Part shown: positions 1 through 7,525 of the stretch, piece after piece
How the letters are laid out: each line of letters begins with the position of its first letter
How positions within the stretch are numbered: the first letter of the stretch is position 1
Source of the DNA: JAVBKV01 sp031553885
GTDB lineage: Bacteria > Bacteroidota > Bacteroidia > Bacteroidales > Azobacteroidaceae
Length of the DNA: 31,435 nucleotides
Assembly: GCA_031553885.1 (NCBI GenBank)
Contig: JAVBKV010000059.1
Span: 1 to 31,435 of the forward strand
Reading direction: 5' to 3'
Notes under the pieces: model-generated
What the model saw: the letters and a program-made list of their open reading frames with translations, nothing else
Databases searched by the model: none
Told to the model about the DNA's origin: nothing
Translations under genes and position numbers: made by a program

Positions 1-60
1 GCTACAGCCTAAAGTATGCAAAAAAAGGGAGATAAAAGGAATGTAATAACCTGAAAACAG

Positions 61-116
61 AAATAGTCGAAAAAAAAGCATGAATGATGAATCTATTGCT
101 CTTTTTTCGACTATTT
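61..116. repeat. 15-bp perfect inverted repeat (hairpin)
   Basis: Arms at 61-75 and 102-116 are exact reverse complements (AAATAGTCGAAAAAA). Short inner arms AGCA (77-80) and TGCT (97-100) extend the stem after a small bulge. It lies beyond the tRNA-Lys terminator, so it may be the terminator of a gene left of the window. That assignment is inference. Confidence 0.6.
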
Positions 117-140
117 TATTGGTCTTTTAGCGAATTGGCC

Positions 141-174
141 AAAAAAAAGCAGTTCCATTTTCATGCAACTGCTT
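141..174 (-). terminator. Rho-independent terminator of tRNA-Lys(CTT)
   Basis: Read on the minus strand, AAGCAGTT (174-167) pairs with AACTGCTT (154-147) around a 12-nt loop and is followed by a run of eight T (148-141). It begins 13 bases past the tRNA 3' end, the usual arrangement for a stand-alone tRNA gene. Confidence 0.85.
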
Positions 175-186
175 CATTTTTAGTAG

Positions 187-259
187 TGTCCTCGCAGGGA
201 TTCGAACCCTGGACCCAATGATTAAGAGTCATTTGCTCTACCAGCTGAGCTACGAAGAC
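187..259 (-). tRNA. tRNA-Lys (anticodon CTT)
   Basis: A 73-nt cloverleaf on the minus strand. The acceptor GTCTTCG pairs with CGAGGAC (one G-T wobble), T8 and A9 follow, and the D arm is GCTC/GAGC. The anticodon stem AATGA/TCATT encloses loop CTCTTAA, giving anticodon CTT. The T arm is CAGGG-TTCGAAT-CCCTG and the discriminator is A. CCA is not encoded. A Bacteroidetes-type promoter lies upstream and a terminator downstream. Confidence 0.95.
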
Positions 260-275
260 ATTGTTTTTTCGGCTG

Positions 276-306
276 CAAAGGTATAAATATCTTACTAAAA
301 CTCCAA
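276..306 (-). promoter_or_regulatory. Promoter of tRNA-Lys(CTT), Bacteroidetes type
   Basis: On the minus strand the -7 element TACCTTTG (283-276) lies 20 nt downstream of TTG (306-304). This matches the Bacteroidetes sigma-ABfr consensus TTG-N19/20-TAnnTTTG. The predicted start of transcription falls a few bases before the mature tRNA 5' end at 259. Confidence 0.8.
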
Positions 307-411
307 GCGAAGAACGTAATATTTGTTTTCTTTCTTATCTATCTCTGTCAGTAAAGCGTGTGGAGGGTGATTTTTATACACCTGACGCTTATGCTATTTT
401 TTTATGCGTTG

Positions 412-993
412 CAACTCCTGTAGTTGGAGTTGTTCCTGTGTGAAAATGTTCATTAACCGTAAGAGATAAGAATTTTTAGAAGTTCTAATATGCTATAGAA
501 AATGCAGAGATCCTGTCATTTTCTATAGCATATTAGTGTATTTGATAGAAAGAAACAATTTTTCAAAACTATGTCTGATAATAAAAAATAAAGAAATAAA
601 ATATCTGTATAAGAAAATAAAGCATTTTGTTGAACTTGAAATGTGTTTATTGGGAATATTTTATTAATAATGTCTAAATTCAAAATTTAAAATATCCTCT
701 ATTGTCTTAAATAAAAAACATAAAAGGCTGATGGGATATTATTTTTGAAATAGTTTTGTGTAGAATCTCGAAGAACGATTCCCGTTAAAAATAAAAAAAT
801 CAGATTGCATTTTGCATGTTCTTGCAGGGTATTTTTTCTCTCTGAAATTTCACAACATAAAATATGTAGTGGTTGTTTTAAAATTCAAAAGAAATGTGTG
901 AGATTAGGGGGCTTATGGCAAACAAGCAGTGCATTCGGATTTTTTGACGAGATAACTTAATTATTACGGATCGGATAAAATAAATTTACATCA
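412..993. other. AT-rich non-coding stretch upstream of the HTH gene
   Basis: No convincing gene is seen. A small hairpin lies at 412-432 (CAACTCC/GGAGTTG) and a perfect 20-bp inverted repeat at 485-536 (listed separately). The rest is AT-rich with no recognised riboswitch or clear TAnnTTTG promoter. A 60-codon open frame at 261-443 overlaps the tRNA promoter and looks spurious. Confidence 0.5.
485..536. repeat. Perfect 20-bp inverted repeat with 12-nt loop
   Basis: Arms 485-504 and 517-536 are exact reverse complements; the arm begins CTAATATGCTATAG. The 12-nt loop is CAGAGATCCTGT. Neither side carries a T run, so it is not a typical intrinsic terminator, and no gene ends nearby. It could be an RNA hairpin, a dyad protein-binding site or the remnant of a small mobile element. 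Confidence 0.8.
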
Positions 994-1968
994 ATGCAAT
1001 TGAAGTCTTTATTAAACGATGAGCTGATAGCGGCAATGAAAAGTAAGATTCCTGAAAATGCAGATTTGGTAGGAGTTCTTACTGATATTTTTCCGTATAT
1101 GGGAAAACAGGCTATTTACAGGAGAATTCGGCAGGAAGTTCCTTTTCTTTTTGAAGAGGTGGTGAAAATATCAAAAAGGCTTAATATTTCAATTGATAAA
1201 ATTGTTGGAATGGTAGACAACAAACAAGCCGTGTTTGATATCAATACGTTTGATCCTGATTTTTTTAACCAGTATAAAGAATTACAAGAAAGGGATCTTC
1301 AGTTCTTTCTTGAGATGAGTAAATCATCCCAGTTTAAAATACGTTCTGCGGTCAATACTCTGCCTGTAATACTCTACCTGCCTTATGAAAATATAACCCG
1401 GTTCAGGGTGTACAAGTGGCTTTATCAAACAAAAAATGATCCGGAATTGTCATTCTCAAAGATAATTTTTCCAGAGAGCTTGGTTGCTCTACAAAAAGAA
1501 TCCAAGTTTACTGTAAATAATATAAAAAACTACCATCTGATCATAGATGATAATCTGTTTTCTTCAGTAATTAAAGATATCGCTTTTTTCTATAAGCGAA
1601 ATCTGGTGACTCAACGGGAACTTCAACTATTAAAAGAAGAGTTGTTGCAACTGTTGGAGCGATTGATTAAAATAACTACGAGTGGAGTGAATGAAAATGG
1701 TCACGAGGTCAGTATTTTCCTTTCAAGTATCAATATTGAATCAATGTATGGGTATCTGGAAGGTGAAGGTACGGAATTTTCCAGAATAGACGTGTATGAC
1801 ATTGATGGTATTACGACTCAGAATCCCAATGTTGTTCAAAAGCAAAAACAGTGGATTGATTCGTTGAAGAAATTTTCAATAATGATTTCTCAAAGCGGTG
1901 AAATTGAGCGAATTAATTTCTTTAATAAACAAAGGGAACTGATTCAGGAAATGGATCAGATTCTTTAG
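994..1968 (+). CDS. Orphan HTH-type regulator-like protein
   Basis: A 324-residue soluble protein with no signal peptide or membrane segment. Residues 1-75 look like a lambda-repressor/BetR-like helix-turn-helix: a helix (LLNDELIAAMKSKIP), then GKQAIYRRIRQEVPF as the likely recognition helix, then a ribosome-like regulator pattern EEVVKISKRLNISIDKIVG. The remaining 250 residues are mostly predicted helical and carry no motif I recognise. As I recall, similar stand-alone proteins are common in Bacteroidales and are left as hypothetical or XRE-like; their targets are unknown. It has no operon partner: a long AT-rich region lies on each side, with a hairpin just after its stop. A DNA-binding role is inferred from the N-terminus only. 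Confidence 0.65.
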   Translation: MQLKSLLNDELIAAMKSKIPENADLVGVLTDIFPYMGKQAIYRRIRQEVPFLFEEVVKISKRLNISIDKIVGMVDNKQAVFDINTFDPDFFNQYKELQERDLQFFLEMSKSSQFKIRSAVNTLPVILYLPYENITRFRVYKWLYQTKNDPELSFSKIIFPESLVALQKESKFTVNNIKNYHLIIDDNLFSSVIKDIAFFYKRNLVTQRELQLLKEELLQLLERLIKITTSGVNENGHEVSIFLSSINIESMYGYLEGEGTEFSRIDVYDIDGITTQNPNVVQKQKQWIDSLKKFSIMISQSGEIERINFFNKQRELIQEMDQIL

Positions 1969-1976
1969 TAAAATCG

Positions 1977-2003
1977 GATTTTGTTTTACAAAATAAAATC
2001 CCG
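1977..2003 (+). terminator. Possible terminator hairpin after the HTH gene
   Basis: GGATTTTGTTTT pairs with the AAAATAAAATCC that follows (one G-T wobble) within about 10 bases of the stop codon. The run of T needed for a standard intrinsic terminator is absent on the plus strand, so this is a weak call. Confidence 0.35.
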
Positions 2004-2574
2004 GTGGTAGTTATGGTAAAGATTGAACAAAAGTGTTTTTTAAAATAAAACAGAAGATCCGGATTGTTTGATTTCTGAAAAAAGAAATGAGATTGTTTTG
2101 ATAATCAAATCGGAGGCCCTGCTGTTTTTTTTAATAGAGATGGACAGGATGGGTGATGTCCAAATAAGGATGACTGCTGCTGAACGAGTATTGAAAATAG
2201 AAAATAAAAAATAGTAATTAGGCGCTGTTTTTGCGGATCTTTGTACAAGATAATATCAGATTTCCTATGTCGGAAAGTATATCTGCAAATTAAATTAAAA
2301 AATCTTTTTTTGCACAGCTTGTGAAAGTCAACAAAACAAGTTTATTATATGTATGTTTGTGTATATTTTGTGGGTTTAATTTTTCGACGTAGGAAAATGA
2401 TATATCATTCTTCAACTGTTTTTTATTGATTTGTTACAATCAATCTTTCCTTTTTATTTTGTGTTTTCATTTTGATTTCCTTTATGTTAATCATAATTTT
2501 TTTTGTAAGTTTGTCAGGAAAAATAAATTTGCTGATTCAGAATAGAAAATTGTAATAACCTAAATGGAATAAGT
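2004..2574. other. Non-coding AT-rich stretch before the CPBP gene
   Basis: No gene is seen. Positions 2190-2217 show a weak seven-base period (ATTGAAA, ATAGAAA, ATAAAAA, ATAGTAA) that may be a decayed copy of the heptamer repeats found elsewhere in the window. A promoter-like TAAGTTTG lies at 2506-2513. Confidence 0.4.
2506..2513 (+). promoter_or_regulatory. Possible -7 element for the CPBP protease gene
   Basis: TAAGTTTG matches TAnnTTTG and lies 62 bases before the start codon. No good TTG is present at the expected -33 distance, so only half of the promoter is supported. Confidence 0.4.
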
Positions 2575-3513
2575 ATGAAATTTTTGGAACGTGCCCTTGA
2601 AGGGCCTAATCAGTGGTGGAGGTATTTACTCGTTCTTATACTCACGATCCTGGGTACACAGATAATAGGGTCGATTCCTATTATAATTGTGATGGTTATT
2701 AAGATTGTAACCGAAGGAGGTGCTGTTGATCTCAGCCAGTTCAACGGAATGAATTTTGAGGCATTGGGAATCTCGAAAAACCTGGGTTTGTTTTTAATGA
2801 TGATCCCTTTCGTTGTACTTCTGTTTATGACCATTATTTGTATAAAAGTTTTTCATCAAAGAACCTTTTCTGAAACAGTTAATGGTACTAAAAAAATACG
2901 ATTCGGTCGTTGTCTGGAAGGAGCAGTCGTATGGGGGATAATGCTGGCTTTGTATTTCTTTGGTGATTATCTGATTAATCAAGCCGATTATATCTTTCAG
3001 TTTAACTGTTGGAATTTTGTTCCTTTATTGTTGATTTCTGTACTATTGATCCCTATTCAGACTACAGCCGAAGAATTGTTGTTCAGGGGGTATCTGGCGC
3101 AAGGAGTCGGCATTTGGACCAGAAACCGATGGTTGGCCATTTTGATTCCCGCTGTATTATTCGGATTGATGCACTATGCTAATCCGGAAGTAAAAGAATT
3201 CGGTTTTTGGATAGCGATGCCCCAATACATTCTTTTCGGACTTATTTTTGGGTTCGTAGCTATTATGGATGATGGTATTGAGCTGGCGATGGGGATGCAT
3301 GCCGTGAATAATGTTTTTTTGTCGTTGATGGTAACACATAGTGCCTCGGCATTACAAACAGATGCTGTTTTTAGTCAAATGACTGTCAATCCGGTGAAGG
3401 AGGCGTTGTCCTTGCTAATTATAGGGATCGTCGTGCTTGTTTATTTTTCTTTGAAATACAAATGGAGTTTGAAGACTCTGAATGTAAAAGTAGAAAAGTC
3501 TACTGAGGAGTGA
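2575..3513 (+). CDS. CPBP-family intramembrane metalloprotease
   Basis: A 312-residue polytopic membrane protein of the CPBP (CAAX protease and bacteriocin-processing, Abi) family. The family motifs are present: motif 1 AEELLFRG (E166, E167, R171), motif 2 FGLMH (H200) and motif 3 HAVNN (H242, N246), the set proposed to bind metal and catalyse cleavage. Hydrophobic segments lie near residues 17-43, 70-92, 115-132, 147-163, 186-200, 217-231 and 280-295. Family members process prenylated or bacteriocin-like peptides in the membrane. The substrate here is not evident and no bacteriocin gene is adjacent. The gene stands alone; the hairpin after its stop favours the opposite strand. Confidence 0.88.
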   Translation: MKFLERALEGPNQWWRYLLVLILTILGTQIIGSIPIIIVMVIKIVTEGGAVDLSQFNGMNFEALGISKNLGLFLMMIPFVVLLFMTIICIKVFHQRTFSETVNGTKKIRFGRCLEGAVVWGIMLALYFFGDYLINQADYIFQFNCWNFVPLLLISVLLIPIQTTAEELLFRGYLAQGVGIWTRNRWLAILIPAVLFGLMHYANPEVKEFGFWIAMPQYILFGLIFGFVAIMDDGIELAMGMHAVNNVFLSLMVTHSASALQTDAVFSQMTVNPVKEALSLLIIGIVVLVYFSLKYKWSLKTLNVKVEKSTEE

Positions 3514-3552
3514 ATAAAAAACGAGGATGTGTCATTTATGCACATCCTCGTT
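3514..3552 (-). terminator. Terminator hairpin between convergent genes
   Basis: AACGAGGATGTG (3520-3531) pairs perfectly with CACATCCTCGTT (3541-3552). On the minus strand the stem is followed by a T run (complement of 3516-3520), so it terminates the 66-residue miniprotein gene. It may also act in the plus direction for the CPBP gene, but the T run is missing there. Confidence 0.8.
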
Positions 3553-3592
3553 AACAATCAATCTTTTTGCCTAAATTTCTTACTTCGTTACA

Positions 3593-3793
3593 TTATTCTC
3601 CTGCTGTTTCGGCTTTTGGAGATGTTTCGCAGTTACAACATTCTCCTTCTTCACAGGAACAACCCCATACCTTGCTGCCGATCATTTTCAGCCACTGGTT
3701 TTTCTTTTCGGAGTCAACTCCCAGCAAATATCCGATTCCAATACCGATGGCTGCTCCTATTGCAATACCACCTAATAATTGTCCGCCTTTCAT
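3593..3793 (-). CDS. 66-residue Gly-rich membrane miniprotein with Cys-rich tail
   Basis: No family is assigned with confidence. Residues 5-25 form one Gly/Ile/Ala-rich hydrophobic helix (LLGGIAIGAAIGIGIGYLLG), reminiscent of YtxH-like small membrane proteins. A basic stretch follows, then a cluster of five cysteines (C45, C47, C52, C53, C55 in the pattern CxC-x4-CCxC) that could bind metal or a cluster. The frame is supported by the compositional logic (membrane helix plus Cys cluster) and by a well-formed terminator 41 bases past its stop. Overlapping plus-strand frames look spurious. No promoter was identified. Confidence 0.65.
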   Translation of the reverse strand: MKGGQLLGGIAIGAAIGIGIGYLLGVDSEKKNQWLKMIGSKVWGCSCEEGECCNCETSPKAETAGE

Positions 3794-3897
3794 GTTACAA
3801 CTTTTTAAAATTACGTATACTTCTTCTTTTTGTTATCTGTGTATATAACGTAAAATCCGGAAAAATGTTTTGAATAAAAGGAGAAAAAATTTAATTA

Positions 3898-5142
3898 TTA
3901 GTCTAATTTATGGATAACCAGCCCGGAACGAAGTTTGGGTTCGAACCAGGTCGTTTTCGGAGGCATGATGTTTCCGCTGTCGGCAATATCAATCAATTGT
4001 TTCATGGATACAGGATAAAGTGCCAGTGCAGCTTCCATTTCACCTGTGTCTACCCGGCGTTTGAGTTCTTCCAGTCCACGTAATCCGCCGATGAAATCAA
4101 TGCGTTTGTCTGTCCGCAGGTCTTTCATCCCCAATAGTTTGTTGAGAATAAGATCGGATGATATGGTGACATCCAATACGCCGATCGGGTCATTGTCGTT
4201 ATAAGTTCCCGGCTTAGCAGTCAACGAGTACCAATGTCCGTCGATATACAAGGAGAAATTGTGCAGGCATTCCGGATAATAAACCGAGGTACCTTTATTT
4301 TCAACGAAAAAATCGGCTTCCAATGTTTTCAGGAACTGGGCCGGAGTCATTCCGTTCAGGTCTTTGACGACACGGTTGTAGTCCATGATTTTCAGTTGAT
4401 TATCAGGAAAACAAACGGCCATGAAATAGTTATATTCTTCTTTTCCCGTATGGTGAGGATTCCGTTGAGCCTTTTCCGCACCGACCAAAGCCGCGGCAGC
4501 CGTACGGTGGTGCCCATCGGCAATGTATAAGTAAGGAATCGTTGTAAAATAATCAGTAATCTGCTGGATCGTAGCATCGTCGTCAATCAACCAGAAATGA
4601 TGGCCAAAGCCATCGGGGGCCACAAAATCGTACATGGGAGCTCCTTGTATGGTTTTCCTGATGATTGCATCCAACCCGGCGTGTTCGGGATAAGCAAAAA
4701 ATACCGGTTCGATATTAGCATTGTTGATGCGAACGTGTTTCATCCGGTCTTCCTCTTTATCCTTACGGGTAAGTTCATGCTTTTTAATAACGCCATTGAG
4801 GTAATCTTCCACATAAGAACAAACGACTAAGCCGTACTGCGTACGCTGATTCATGGTTTGGGCATAGACATAATACATTTCTTTGTCGTCTTGCTTCAGC
4901 CAGCCGTTTTTCTGAAATTTAATAAAGTTTTCAACGGCTTTTTCATATACCTGGGGATCGTGCTCATCAGTACCTACAGGAAAGTCTATTTCCGGTTTGA
5001 TGATATGGTACAGGGACTTTTCATTGCCTTTCGCTTCTGCCCGGGCTTCTTCCGAACTCAACACATCATAAGGGCGGGAGGCCACTTGTTCGACACATTC
5101 TTTAGGAGGGCGAACTCCTTTGAAGGGTTTAATTATTGCCAT
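3898..5142 (-). CDS. DUF1015 family protein
   Basis: A 414-residue cytosolic protein that matches the DUF1015 family from end to end. The N-terminal signature (FKGVRPPKE..., RPYDVLSSEEARAEAKGN) is clear, and residues 207-213 carry the conserved IADGHHR motif (D209, H211, H212, R213). This motif resembles the GxHR box of ParB/sulfiredoxin-like enzymes, and a phosphotransfer role like that of serine kinases of that superfamily has been suggested to me by this similarity; it is inference. In many Bacteroidetes the family sits beside serA/serC, but no serine genes are seen here. The gene is monocistronic and divergent from the ABC-F gene. The ATG start fits the conserved N-terminus MAIIKPFKG. Confidence 0.85.
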   Translation of the reverse strand: MAIIKPFKGVRPPKECVEQVASRPYDVLSSEEARAEAKGNEKSLYHIIKPEIDFPVGTDEHDPQVYEKAVENFIKFQKNGWLKQDDKEMYYVYAQTMNQRTQYGLVVCSYVEDYLNGVIKKHELTRKDKEEDRMKHVRINNANIEPVFFAYPEHAGLDAIIRKTIQGAPMYDFVAPDGFGHHFWLIDDDATIQQITDYFTTIPYLYIADGHHRTAAAALVGAEKAQRNPHHTGKEEYNYFMAVCFPDNQLKIMDYNRVVKDLNGMTPAQFLKTLEADFFVENKGTSVYYPECLHNFSLYIDGHWYSLTAKPGTYNDNDPIGVLDVTISSDLILNKLLGMKDLRTDKRIDFIGGLRGLEELKRRVDTGEMEAALALYPVSMKQLIDIADSGNIMPPKTTWFEPKLRSGLVIHKLD

Positions 5143-5173
5143 AAATTACGTTATTTAGAAAATAATAAGGCTG

Positions 5174-5204
5174 TAAAGCTATAAAAAGTTAAGGAAATAT
5201 CAAA
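5174..5204 (-). promoter_or_regulatory. Promoter of the DUF1015 gene
   Basis: On the minus strand TTTG (5204-5201) is followed after 19 nt by TAGCTTTA (5181-5174). This is the Bacteroidetes layout with one mismatch in the -7 box (A for the final G). Confidence 0.5.
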
Positions 5205-5230
5205 GGAATTGAAATTTTAGCATGGATGAA

Positions 5231-5259
5231 TTGATTTCAAAAGGTTTGTATTACTTTTG
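5231..5259 (+). promoter_or_regulatory. Promoter of the ABC-F gene
   Basis: TTG at 5231 and TACTTTTG at 5252-5259 are spaced about 18 nt apart, matching the Bacteroidetes promoter form. The -7 box ends 26 bases before the start codon. It faces away from the DUF1015 promoter. Confidence 0.65.
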
Positions 5260-5285
5260 CGCTCAGTTAAAAGAGAAAAAGAAGC

Positions 5286-6899
5286 ATGTTAATAGTTGAA
5301 GGCTTAAAAGTTGAGTTTGGCGGTCAGACCTTGTTTGACGGGATCAATTTTATTATCAATAAGAAAGATAGAGTGGCTCTGGTTGGAAAAAACGGGGCAG
5401 GAAAGAGTACTCTGCTGAAAATACTGGCTGGAGCCAATAAAAGTTACAAAGGTACTGTGACAGGCCCTCCGGGAATGACCATAGGATATTTGCCACAGGT
5501 CATGCATACATCGGATGAACGGACGGTCAGGGAGGAGGCTTCGCTGGCATTTTCCCATATTTTTGATTTACAGAAAGAGATTGAGGAAATGAACCGCCAA
5601 CTGGAAACCCGCACGGATTATGAATCGGATGATTATGCCGATCTGATTAATCGCTTTACCCAGGCACATGAGCGGTTGGCGACTGTTGAAAATGTCAATT
5701 TTGAAGGAGAGGTCGAAAAAACATTAATAGGTCTGGGATTCAAAAGATCAGATCTGGATAAACCTACCAGTGAATTCAGTGGAGGCTGGAGGATGCGTAT
5801 CGAGTTGGCCAAGTTGCTTCTCCGGAATCCGGATGTGATGCTGCTCGATGAGCCAACCAATCACCTGGATATTGAGACGATCGGCTGGTTGGAAAATTTT
5901 ATTGTGACACAGGCCAATGCTGTGGTTCTGATTTCACACGACCGTAAATTTATAGATTCGGTCACGACCCGGACAATTGAATTAACGCTCGGACGCATTT
6001 ATGATTATAAAGTCAATTTTACGAGATACCAGGAGCTGCGGGAAGAAAGAAGACAACAACAAATCCATGCCTGGGAGGCGCAGCAGAAACAAATAGAAGA
6101 AATAGAAGAATTCATCGAACGTTTCCGGGCACAGGCAGCCAAGGCTGTATTGGTGCAAAGCCGGGTAAGGCAACTGGAAAAAATGGAACGGGTAGAGATC
6201 GATGAAGAAGATAAATCACGTATCCGTATTAAGTTTCAACCGGCAACCCGTTCAGGTAATTATCCGTTGACGGTCGATGGTCTCACCAAATATTACGATG
6301 ATTACCTGGTGTTTGCAAATGCCGGTCTGATGATTTCCCGAGGCGAAAAAGTAGCTCTGGCCGGAAAAAACGGAGAGGGAAAATCGACGTTTGTGAAGTG
6401 TGTCATGGGAGAGGTCCCTTATCAGGGAACCATACAACTGGGGCACAATGTTACAATCGGTTACTTTGCTCAGAATCAGGCTCAGATGCTGGATGAAGAC
6501 CTGACTGTTTTTGAGACTATCGATCAGGTTGCCGAAGGAGATATCCGTACGCAGATCCGGAATATTCTGGGAGCATTTATGTTTAACCGTGATGATTCGG
6601 ATAAAAAGGTCAAAGTACTTTCAGGAGGGGAGCGTACCCGCCTGGCTATGATCAAACTGTTGCTCGAGCCTGTCAACCTGTTGATCCTCGACGAGCCTAC
6701 CAATCACCTGGACCTGAAAACAAAAGAAGTCTTGAAACAGGCATTACTCGATTACGACGGAACCGTCATCCTGGTTTCCCATGACCGGGATTTCCTGGAT
6801 GGGCTGGTTACCAAAGTTTTTGAATTTTCAGACAAAAAGGTACGGGAACACATCGGCGGAGTCTATGAGTTCCTGGAGAAAAAACGGGAACTCAGTTGA
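5286..6899 (+). CDS. ABC-F family ATPase
   Basis: A 537-residue soluble protein with two ABC domains and no membrane segments, the plan of ABC-F translation factors. Domain 1 has Walker A GKNGAGKST (34-42), signature FSGGW (164-168) and DEPTNHLD (188-195). Domain 2 has GKNGEGKST (360-368), signature LSGGE (445-449) and DEPTNHLD (469-476). The linker at about 240-320 is charged and coiled (EERRQQQ, EEIEEFIERFRAQAAKA), as in family members that reach into the ribosomal E site. There is no extra C-terminal coiled coil of the Uup type. Length and signatures resemble YbiT/YdiF-like housekeeping members; nothing marks it as an antibiotic-protection factor. It is monocistronic and is followed by a heptamer repeat. 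Confidence 0.93.
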   Translation: MLIVEGLKVEFGGQTLFDGINFIINKKDRVALVGKNGAGKSTLLKILAGANKSYKGTVTGPPGMTIGYLPQVMHTSDERTVREEASLAFSHIFDLQKEIEEMNRQLETRTDYESDDYADLINRFTQAHERLATVENVNFEGEVEKTLIGLGFKRSDLDKPTSEFSGGWRMRIELAKLLLRNPDVMLLDEPTNHLDIETIGWLENFIVTQANAVVLISHDRKFIDSVTTRTIELTLGRIYDYKVNFTRYQELREERRQQQIHAWEAQQKQIEEIEEFIERFRAQAAKAVLVQSRVRQLEKMERVEIDEEDKSRIRIKFQPATRSGNYPLTVDGLTKYYDDYLVFANAGLMISRGEKVALAGKNGEGKSTFVKCVMGEVPYQGTIQLGHNVTIGYFAQNQAQMLDEDLTVFETIDQVAEGDIRTQIRNILGAFMFNRDDSDKKVKVLSGGERTRLAMIKLLLEPVNLLILDEPTNHLDLKTKEVLKQALLDYDGTVILVSHDRDFLDGLVTKVFEFSDKKVREHIGGVYEFLEKKRELS

Positions 6900-6900
6900 A

Positions 6901-6926
6901 GAGTTAAGAATTAAAAATTAAGAATG
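6901..6926 (+). repeat. Heptamer repeat array after the ABC-F gene
   Basis: GAGTTAA GAATTAA AAATTAA GAATG follows two bases after the stop codon. TAA triplets start at 6905, 6912 and 6919, exactly seven apart, so stops occur in all three frames. The same strand-oriented repeat follows four other genes in the window. Confidence 0.75.
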
Positions 6927-6943
6927 AATAGGTTATTTCTGAA

Positions 6944-7507
6944 TCATTTTTGCTCCATTTCATATTCTTTTCTGCCTTCTTCATAAATGTTCCGGCCCTG
7001 GCAATCAATTGCTACAATGACAGGCAGATTTTCAACAACCAACCGTCTCACAGCCTCGGTGCCTAATTCATCAAAAGCAATGACTTCGGCGCTTTTTACG
7101 CTTTGTCCCATTAGCGCTGCCGCTCCGCCGATGGCAGCAAAATAGATCCCGGAATAATTGACTATGGCTTCGGTAACTTCCCGGTTACGAAGTCCTTTCC
7201 CGATCATGATTTTCAGCCCTTCTTTGATTAATCGTGGAGCGTACAGGTCCATACGTCCGCTGGTGGTAGGACCGACAGAACCGATGGGTTTGCCGGGTTT
7301 GGGAGGACAGGGACCTGCGTAATAAATGGCAGCACCGGAGAAATCGAAAGGCATCGGTTCTCCCTGATCAAACAATTCACATATTTTTTTGTGGGCGGCG
7401 TCCCGGGCAGTATAAATAATTCCCGATAAATAGACCATGTCACCGGCCTTCAACTGCCGGATTATTTCGTCCGAAAAAGGAGTTGTAAGTTGTATTTTTT
7501 CTTTCAT
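6944..7507 (-). CDS. Class I fumarase-type hydratase, beta subunit (probable mesaconase)
   Basis: A 187-residue protein that forms the C-terminal (beta) half of a two-subunit class I Fe-S hydro-lyase. Conserved stretches include ARDAAHK (34-40) and the substrate-binding GPTTSGRMD (79-87). It follows the alpha subunit gene by 18 nt and is last in the operon. Single-chain class I fumarases fuse these parts; split forms are common in anaerobes. Sequence alone cannot separate fumarase, tartrate dehydratase and mesaconase. The operon makes mesaconate one step earlier, so hydration of mesaconate to (S)-citramalate is the likely reaction. No terminator was found between this gene and the convergent ABC-F gene. 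Confidence 0.85.
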   Translation of the reverse strand: MKEKIQLTTPFSDEIIRQLKAGDMVYLSGIIYTARDAAHKKICELFDQGEPMPFDFSGAAIYYAGPCPPKPGKPIGSVGPTTSGRMDLYAPRLIKEGLKIMIGKGLRNREVTEAIVNYSGIYFAAIGGAAALMGQSVKSAEVIAFDELGTEAVRRLVVENLPVIVAIDCQGRNIYEEGRKEYEMEQK

Positions 7508-7525
7508 CTCTTTGATGGTTAGGAA

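Noticed and set aside
261..443. 60-codon plus-strand open frame
   Set aside because: It begins inside the tRNA-Lys promoter region, has no homology I recognise and no start signal, and ends in a hairpin; most likely spurious.
3529..3873. Two overlapping plus-strand open frames (114 and 93 codons)
   Set aside because: Both are antisense to the 66-residue Cys-rich protein, whose composition and terminator are more convincing.
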